From Orychophragmus violaceus (lineage: Eukaryota; Streptophyta; Magnoliopsida; Brassicales; Brassicaceae): a stretch of DNA of 64,000 nt. The notes below the pieces were generated by a model. The model was given only the letters and a program-made list of their open reading frames with translations, searched no databases and had not been told where the DNA came from. Below are positions 58,006 to 64,000 of the stretch, in pieces (position 1 is the stretch's first letter; each line of letters opens with the position of its first letter). The position numbers and the translations under genes were made by a program. The DNA is taken from the NCBI GenBank assembly GCA_030180135.1, contig CM058235.1:91736535-91800534 (forward strand), given 5' to 3'.

Positions 58006-59250
58006 ATGGAACTTGTAATTCTGATTCGCGGTGAGGACGGCATTTTACGAGACCAAGAGGGTCATATACGCAACGCGAAGGGTCAGAAACTGGATGGGGA
58101 AGGAAACTCCATCATACCAGTGGTTGCCGTGGGCGCGGAACCTACACAACAAGAGGCTGGTTAGAAGAAGACACTTGCTGACTATAACAGACCAGATATA
58201 TTCTATGCTAATCGGTCTGCGATTCGACCACCTCCGTTTACCAGAGCTGAATTCAGGCTGAAACCAGAGTACTACGCATTGGTTGAGCAGCATCAGTTCC
58301 ATGGTCTTTCTAGCGAGCATCCTATGGATCACATAGACACATTTGAGGAATTGGCTAGCAGTATCAAGGCTGAGGGAGTCTCTTCTGATTATCTTTTCTG
58401 TAAGCTCTTCCCATTCTCTCTTAATGGAGAAGCAACTCACTGGTTGAAACAACTACCACCAGGATCTTTGACCACTTGGGATGCATTCAAGAAGGGGTTC
58501 CTTAGACACTTTTATGACGATGCTAGATCCAAACAGCTTAGACAAGACCTCTTGACATTCCAGCAGGGACCTACAGAGGCCTGAAAGCAGCCTGGGCGCG
58601 TTTCAAGATGTACCAGAGAGATTGTCCACATCATGGTTTCTCTGAGGTTCAGCTGCTGAGCGCATTTTTCAGAGGTTTGGACTTTTGGTATCAGAGGGCT
58701 ATGGATGCAGCAAGCAATGGGAACTTCTATACCAAGACTCCAGAGGAAGCTAAAGAGCTTATTGAGAACTTGATAACTAGCAATAGTGTCAAGAATGCTG
58801 ACAAAGAGAGGCAAAAATCTGGTGGCAAGGATGACAGCTTGCAGATGGCCGAGATGAGGGACAAGATTGATTCTGTCCATAGCATCCTGCTTAGGAAGAG
58901 GAAAATCCGATCTGATGCAGAAGCTGAAGAGTTTCCAGAGGTGAATTATATAGCTGGAGCTTATTATCATGGACAGAGACAAGCTTCTAGTTATGCTCTG
59001 AGATGGAGAGATTATGGTTATTCATTTCACCAAGCTCCTCCCACTAATGAGCAGACAAAGATTGAGTCCATGCTTTAGCAGCTACTTCTTGGACAGAATA
59101 ATATGACACAGGATTTGAATGGAAAGATAGACTCCATGTATCAAGATCTAAGTGAGAAATTGGAGACTTTGACAAGCAGAGTTGATAATATGGATGCTAG
59201 GATGACGCAAGTGGAAGCCGGTATACAGACATAACATGTTAAGGCAGCTT
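58006..59250 (+). pseudogene. Gypsy-3 gag
   Basis: ATG 58006 (MELVILIRGEDGILRDQEG). A stop near 58163 is followed in the same frame by KKTLADYNRPDIFYANRSAI and the capsid core (EHPMDHIDTFEELASSIKAE, WDAFKKGFLRHFYDDARS). A stop or frameshift near 58582 precedes ARFKMYQRDCPHHGF and a continuous run to 59078 (LRKRKIRSDAEAEEF, VNYIAGAYYHGQ), then a coiled-coil-like segment with stops at 59076 and 59232. Confidence 0.87.
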
Positions 59251-59333
59251 TGACAGAAGATGAAGCTGAGCAGAATCATGATACTAAGGTTTTGGAGCTG
59301 CAAAACCCGAGAGAAATTTGAAATAAAGACATT

Positions 59334-59678
59334 GTGTCGATCGACACACATGTGTGTTGGTCAAAACCACTTTCAAGTTTCCATGACGGACCGAAATCGA
59401 CCCACCTCGACATTAAGGTCGATTCTAATCGTGTTAATGTCGATCGACATCACTTCAGTGTCGATCGACACCATGGGCGTGAGCAGCCAGTTTGTCCAGA
59501 GAAGCCGAATGCAGCTGAAGAAAGAGCCTACAAACCGAAGATTCCTTTCCCTAGGAGGTCTAAGCAAGAGATTCAGTTAGAAAAGTACATGAGGATTATG
59601 AGAGATAAGCTAACTGAAGCCCAATTGATTGATGCTGTTAAGAGCATTCCTATGGTGAGAGATGTGTTACAAACATAA
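59334..59678 (+). pseudogene. Gypsy-3 gag-protease linker
   Basis: Open frame with RVNVDRHHFSVDRHHG, a seven-residue repeat encoded by the palindrome pair 59437/59458, then a basic segment (FPRRSKQEIQLEKYMRIM, KLTEAQLIDAVKSIPMVRDV) that in related elements leads to the protease. It is separated from the protease frame by a frameshift near 59680. Confidence 0.7.
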
Positions 59679-59775
59679 TTTTTAATAACATGACTGAAGA
59701 AGAAGGTGTCTTGATGGTGCGATGCCGTTATTCATGGCAGGATTCTTGAGAAACTAAAGGATCCAGGGGTTTTGT

Positions 59776-60489
59776 ATGTTAGACTGTTCTATCTACAAAC
59801 ACAGATTCAAGAGGTCTTTTTGTGATCTTGGCTCAAGTGTGAATCTCATGCCATACTCTGTGGCTGTAAGATTGGGACTGTTGAACTTCCAGCCCACTAG
59901 GATCTCTCTTGTCCTAGCTGATCGATCAAAGAGGTATCCAAAAGGACTTCTTGAGAACATTCCTCTTAGAGTTGTAAATTACTTTATTCCAATGGACTTT
60001 GTGGTGCTGAAGTATGAGATTGAGCCTGACGATCCACTACTGCTTGGTAGATCCTTTTTAGCCACTGCTGGAGCTGTGATTGATGTGCGACATGGATTGA
60101 TTGATCTCCGCCGGGTTTTTCAGGTTGCTCCGAAGAAGAGAGGACGTATTCTCGGATTAAGATCTATCCAAGACACTCATCTTGCATCTACGTTAGCTCC
60201 CCGACAAACTTCATTTAGAGACCCATCCCAAGTAGAAGCGGAGTTGGAGGAGACCAAGGCTATGTTTGCTGCACAACAAAAGAAGTTGGCTAGTTACAAC
60301 CTTTTGTTCGATATCGTAGCTGAGGATAACTCGAAATTAGCGGAGGCTTGGAAGAAGAAGAAGAAGCAAAAAACACAGAGTTCCAATGCAACGGGTGAGG
60401 AGGATGAGGCGGACCCATCATCTGTCTCCGAGACAGATGAAGATCCAACCGCGGAGTATTTAGGAGAACTGAAGTTAGAGATTCATTAG
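59776..60489 (+). CDS. Chimeric ORF: Athila protease fused to CACTA Transposase_24 C-terminus
   Basis: 237 codons. Residues 1-112 are the Athila protease region (LDCSIYKHRFKRSFCDLGSS, then VVLKYEIEPDDPLLLGRSFL and GAVIDVRHGLIDLR). From about residue 113 (nucleotide ~60113) the frame passes through a former intron end (GGGTTTTTCAG) into the last exon of the CACTA second gene (VAPKKRGRILGLRSIQDTHL, then a KKKKQK basic run and an acidic C-terminus to 60489). The fusion is in frame and open. Whether it is expressed is unknown, as no promoter or start context was identified. Confidence 0.8.
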   Translation: MLDCSIYKHRFKRSFCDLGSSVNLMPYSVAVRLGLLNFQPTRISLVLADRSKRYPKGLLENIPLRVVNYFIPMDFVVLKYEIEPDDPLLLGRSFLATAGAVIDVRHGLIDLRRVFQVAPKKRGRILGLRSIQDTHLASTLAPRQTSFRDPSQVEAELEETKAMFAAQQKKLASYNLLFDIVAEDNSKLAEAWKKKKKQKTQSSNATGEEDEADPSSVSETDEDPTAEYLGELKLEIH

Positions 60490-60615
60490 ATGCACGAGAT
60501 TGAAAAACATTTTTAACGTAGTTTATATTTTGGATATGCAAAATATTTTAGTTTATACAATATTTTTTTCATTAATAATATTTTTATTATAAAAATCAAA
60601 TTTCTTATAGTGTGT
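60114..60615 (+). mobile_element. CACTA 3' end, copy 2
   Basis: Matches 11134-11429 plus 20318-21019 of copy 1. At 60407-60413 it reads AGGCGGA, the empty site for Copia-A. It ends in TTCTTATAGTG at 60615. The ~480-bp subterminal repeat array of copy 1 is missing between about 60570 and 60600. Confidence 0.8.
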
Positions 60616-61084
60616 CACACTTCTTTCCTGGCTAAATAGTCACGGATTTTACCAATCACAATCCGTGGCTATATTCGCGGTTTATCTGTAGCTAATTAGC
60701 CAATATTTTTTTCCACCGAATTTCCGCTATATTTCCAATATTTTCCCGGTTTAGCAACTATTTTCCGGTACATTTTTATTTTAAAATCAAAATATATAGC
60801 AAAGTAAAAAGAAGAAAAAATATTAAGAAAATCTTTTAAAATTGTAATAGATTTTACGAAACAAAAATTAATGTAAACTGCATATAGAATATGGATATCA
60901 TATATGCGAATCTCCAAAAAAAAAAAAGATGATTCAAATGGGGAAAACTTCCTTTAAAACGTGGAAAAATTCCTTAAAAAAATCTCTTTATAGTCTTCTT
61001 TTCGAGTTTGTTATTTTTTGTTAACTTGACCATAAAATGTGTGCTTCTTCTTTTCTGTAAACGTTTACCAAAAAAAAAAAAAAA
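60616..61084 (+). promoter_or_regulatory. Upstream region of the F-box gene
   Basis: Contains TAGCCACGG-type repeats, then AT-rich DNA and TCTCTTTATAGTCTTC (about 60982-60997), a possible TATA element about 95 bp before the ATG. At 61059-61063 it has AAACG, the empty target site of Gypsy-2. All of it appears to be transposon-flank DNA co-duplicated with copy 1 (21020-21395 plus 55402-55438). Confidence 0.55.
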
Positions 61085-61090
61085 TTGTTC

Positions 61091-62377
61091 ATGGCTCTGT
61101 CAATGGTGAAACTGGTGGATTTGAACAAAAAAAAATGGCAGTCGAAGCTCGGAGATACCAAGAGGCAGGTTTTAGCAATTTTGGGCAGAGTTTTGATATG
61201 TCATAAGAAACAAGAAAAAAGCCCTAGATGTAGCGAAGAAAGCAGAGAAAACCCTAGTGAGATACCGGCGGATCTATTAGAAGAGATTCTTCACCGTCTC
61301 CCGGTGAAATCAATGGTAAGATTGAAATCAGTATCGAAAGAATGGAGATCGTTGATGGAATCGGGCCATTTAGCAGAGAAACACCTCCGTCTCCTTGAGA
61401 AAAAGTATGGAGTTGATCAAGAGATGAAAATCACTGTTGAAAAGTCCACATCGAAAAGCTTGTGTATCAAGTTTTTCTCGAAACACAGTAGTATGATATC
61501 TGGAGCAAATTCAAAAGGTCTTCTTCGAGTTCCTGGTTCTTGTAATGGTTTGGTCTGCGTCCACGAGTTGGATTCAGTCAACGTTTATCTATTCAACCCT
61601 ATGACAGGTGTGACCCGGACACTTACTCCTCCTCCTCCTCCTCAAGGTAACAACAAACTTTCAGTTGGATTTGGGATAGATGTTGTGACAGGAACATACA
61701 AAGTAGTGGTTTTGTATTGCTCGGAAACTGTTGTTTTCGATTTCGCCACTAGCAAGTGGAGGGGGAGATACAAAACCGCTGGTCCAATGCCACTTTCTTG
61801 CACTCCAAGCCCTTACAGAAACCCAGTCTTTGTAAACGGCACACTCTTCTGGTTGTTGGAAAGTGACCTTTCGGAGATACTAGTCATGGATCTTCACACT
61901 GAAAAGTTTCGTACTGTGTCTCAACCTAACGATATGGATGTGTCCTTGGGCGACATTTACATGTGGAGTTTCGAGGATCGTGTCTATGTCTGTAATTTCA
62001 GACAAGGTGTGCGTCCGTACGTGTGGGTTCTTGTGAAGGACGAGCTTAGTGAGAGGTGGGAGAGAACTACGTATAAACTCTTATGTATCTTTCCTCCGGT
62101 AAGCTTGAATTCTGCTTGGTTTTCACGGACCTTGGTTTCTCCTTGCCAGTCGTCGTCGTCTACAACATGTATCGGTTATAGACAAAGACAGAGTAGTAGT
62201 ACCACCTCTGCACAACAATGTCAGTAACTTCCTCTCTCATTTAGATTTGCATCTCACAAGTAAACAAAATTTGTTTCGATTCATTAAGTTTTTGTCTTCT
62301 TCACAGTTTCACGAAATGGAGATACGAGTGTCATGGACGACGTGCCGATCGAGCTGCATCTGTCTCTAAATTATTGA
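61091..62377 (+). CDS. F-box protein with F-box-associated (FBA) domain
   Basis: Likely substrate receptor of an SCF ubiquitin ligase. The F-box is at residues ~55-95 (EIPADLLEEILHRLPVKSM, LKSVSKEWRSLMES). An FBA-type beta-rich domain follows (LLRVPGSCNGLVCV, VYLFNPMTG, GFGIDVVTGTYKVVVLY, VFVNGTLFWLLE, ILVMDLHTEKFRTVS). A basic N-terminal extension of ~50 residues precedes the F-box. The first exon stays open to a stop at 62224-62226. Splicing at GTCAGT (62220) to TTCACAG (62306), an 87-bp intron, gives 1200 nt and ends VMDDVPIELHLSLNY, a more natural C-terminus. A start at 61085 (MFMALS) is equally possible. This is the only near-intact host-type gene in the window. The broken copy is at 55439. 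Substrate unknown. Confidence 0.85.
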
Positions 62378-62415
62378 TCCTTTGTTTTAACTTATGGTCT
62401 CAAACAAATGTTACC

Positions 62416-62648
62416 CACCTTGAGCGGTTGAGGTAGTCCAACTGGTTGAGGGGCTTGTGGTGGCTAGAAACCACCCGGGTTCGAGCCCAGGCGGAAACAA
62501 AAATACCTTCTCTGCTCACCCACATGGATATGGGCCCTTTGCTTACGGCCCATTTGAATACCCGGAGAGAGGGTCTATCCATGGGCTGCACCTCCCCTTG
62601 GGGATTAGTCTGGGCCCTTCCATAGGTCCGGGATACCCCCAGGTTAAA

Positions 62649-62691
<43 letters not shown>
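62416..62691 (+). mobile_element. tRNA-derived SINE with long A tail
   Basis: Pol III promoter boxes are visible: box A TAGTCCAACTGG (62434-62445) and box B GGTTCGAGCCC (about 62479-62489). The body ends in a pure A run of more than 40 bases. It is flanked by a 14-bp duplication AAACAAATGTTACC (62402-62415 and 62692-62705). Non-autonomous; it would rely on LINE machinery. The perfect duplication and uninterrupted tail indicate recent insertion just downstream of the F-box gene. Confidence 0.9.
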
Positions 62692-62695
<4 letters not shown>

Positions 62696-62705
62696 AAATG
62701 TTACC

Positions 62706-62954
62706 TTGATTAATTTCTTCTAGGTTGACTAACCTAATAATATTTTAATTTGAAAACTTTATTTTACTTTCTAGTCTCTATTGGTGACAGACACACTAAA
62801 TCTCTTACCAATTTTTAATATAATATAATTTAAATATTTATTTTACAAAATGGAGCTTAATCTATACATAAACTTTACAAAATGGAGCTTAATCTATACA
62901 TAATTTTATTTTATAAACTTTAAAATAATAAAAAGTAAAAAAATAATAATTTGT
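62706..62954. other. AT-rich spacer
   Basis: No gene. A 30-bp segment (AAAATGGAGCTTAATCTATA) occurs twice in tandem at about 62847 and 62879. Confidence 0.6.
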
Positions 62955-64000
62955 AAACTTTTTTTTTTTTATCGACAAGATACAAGAAATAAATAAAAAC
63001 TATCTTCCTTTAAACCAAGTTGGGAGCTCCGGTCCAACGTGCATTGTGTTTGGTGGTCTTTGACGAATACTCCGTGCTAAACCGTCTGCCATCGGATTCC
63101 TTGTGCGTGATATATGAATGAGATTAAACGAAGTAAAGTACTCCTTCATTCGTTCACATTCTTCTATATGGACTGAGAAAGCTGGCCATTCATTTGGTTC
63201 GGATAATATCCTAACTAGTTCTGAGCTATCCGTCGCGAATGTGATGCAGGTTAGTTGGATAACTTTCATACACTCCATCGTCCAAATGAGAGATTCAAAT
63301 TCCGCATGAAGCGGAGATAGACTCACTCTCAGATTCATTGCTCCCATCATGACATTAGCATTTTTCTCGTCACAAGTATACCATCCTTGACCCGTTAGCA
63401 TATCCCCTTCTTTCCAAGATCCATCCATATAACACCATTGACCTGTTTGAATCACATCAATTTGTGAACCTCTTCCTGATCCGACAATGCTCATAAATTC
63501 ACTTTGCTCAATTGAGTGTGCATCTTCCCATATCCCACATTCTGTTTCTGCCAATCGTAGTATTTCCATAGGGCTTCGGTCAACCTGACTAAAGACCATA
63601 TCATTCATACTTTTCCAAATATACCATATTATCTATGGATATATGTTGTTATTACTATCCGCTTGCAATCTCCAAAATAGGTAATCCAAATTCGTATAGA
63701 TAGATGACGTAGGAAAAACTTCTAGATTGGTTGGAATAAGGGATAAGGCCCTTGTTTGAACAGCCGGAGGACACTCGAATAATACATGATTAATCGACTC
63801 CTCTTCTATCTCGCACCGAACACATCTTGTATCGCACTTTATACCTCTTCCCTTCAAACTCTTTGTGGCTGGTAAACATCCTGAAATAGATTGCCAAATA
63901 AAATGTCTTATTTTGGGAGGGCATCTTATCTTCCAAGATTACGCCTGAAGTCGCTTGAAATCCGGCCCCTGAACTGGTATCTTCACCCCTACATTTGGAA
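62955..64000 (-). pseudogene. LINE ORF2 3' end: zf-RVT and RNase H
   Basis: Read leftwards from the window edge: WKIRCPPKIRHFIWQSISG (about 63940-63884), the reverse-transcriptase-associated zinc region CVRCEIEEESINHVLFECPPA, then after a single in-frame stop at 63633 (where relatives have Trp) IIWYIWKS and an RNase H domain of RVT_3 type (63608-63000). That domain has YMDGSWKEGD, LHAEFESLIW, FATDSSELVRIL and RTRNPMADGLAR, keeping the catalytic Asp-Glu-Asp-Asp set. A T-run at about 62961-62970 on the plus strand is the poly(A) tail. The 5' part of the element lies beyond 64000. Confidence 0.88.

Larger units (their letters stand above)
56611..60113 (+). mobile_element. Gypsy-3: truncated Athila-like gag-protease element
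   Basis: 5' LTR 56611-57787, PBS, gag and protease, ending abruptly at about 60113, where CACTA sequence begins. No 3' LTR or target duplication is found, so the right side was lost by deletion or rearrangement. Close relative of Gypsy-2 in gene order and protein sequence. Confidence 0.85.

Noticed and set aside
62434..62489. tRNA gene
   Set aside because: Box A and box B are present but no cloverleaf can be drawn. A poly(A) tail and target duplication identify a SINE.

Overview
This is plant nuclear heterochromatin, almost certainly from a Brassicaceae genome. The evidence is Athila-like Ty3/gypsy elements whose primer binding site is complementary to tRNA-Asp, Ty1/copia elements primed by initiator tRNA-Met, a decayed CACTA transposon with TNP2-like and Transposase_24-type genes, a tRNA-derived SINE, the tail of a LINE, and one near-intact F-box gene. 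Nothing bacterial, viral or organellar was seen. About 85-90% of the window is mobile-element DNA.

Layout from left to right. 1-3336: 5' end of an Athila-like gypsy element on the minus strand (gag, PBS, LTR). 3337-6940: AT-rich DNA with two families of diverged long tandem repeats. 6955-7318: a Mutator-type MITE with a telomere-like core and a perfect 9-bp target duplication. 8391-21019: a CACTA element split by a SIRE/Endovir-type copia (Copia-A, 11430-20317). 21396-55401: a 34-kb nested block. Its outermost member is a gag-protease-only gypsy element (Gypsy-2). Into it inserted Copia-B (23858-31200), a gypsy solo LTR (32243-33446) and Copia-C (34558-53479). Copia-C was itself entered by Copia-D (38049-45173) and Copia-E (46515-53234). 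Removing the nested insertions leaves Gypsy-2 at about 6.5 kb. The target duplications were read directly: AAACG/AAATG (Gypsy-2), ATTTC (Copia-B), ATTCC (solo LTR), CTATG (Copia-C), CACAG (Copia-D), TTGCC (Copia-E).

55402-62377 explains the left half. The CACTA tail, its flank and the start of the F-box gene exist twice. Copy 2 (60114-62377) is free of the Copia-A and Gypsy-2 insertions, so it serves as a natural empty site for both. In copy 1 the F-box gene is reduced to a fragment at 55439-55665. A third gypsy element (Gypsy-3, 56611-about 60113) is fused to the CACTA tail and makes a chimeric reading frame. The window ends with a SINE (62416-62691) and the minus-strand 3' end of a LINE (62955-64000).

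The most unusual signal is a family of short CG-rich palindromes (consensus near GTGTCGATCGACAC) that occur in pairs exactly 21 bp apart. I count about 25 such pairs, in both gypsy and copia elements. They lie at recurring places: upstream of the LTR TATA box, in the leader after the PBS, in the gag-protease linker, and before the 3' LTR. One pair sits as an apparent small insertion inside an integrase reading frame. I read this as a shared, rapidly changing cis-element module. Its function is unknown.
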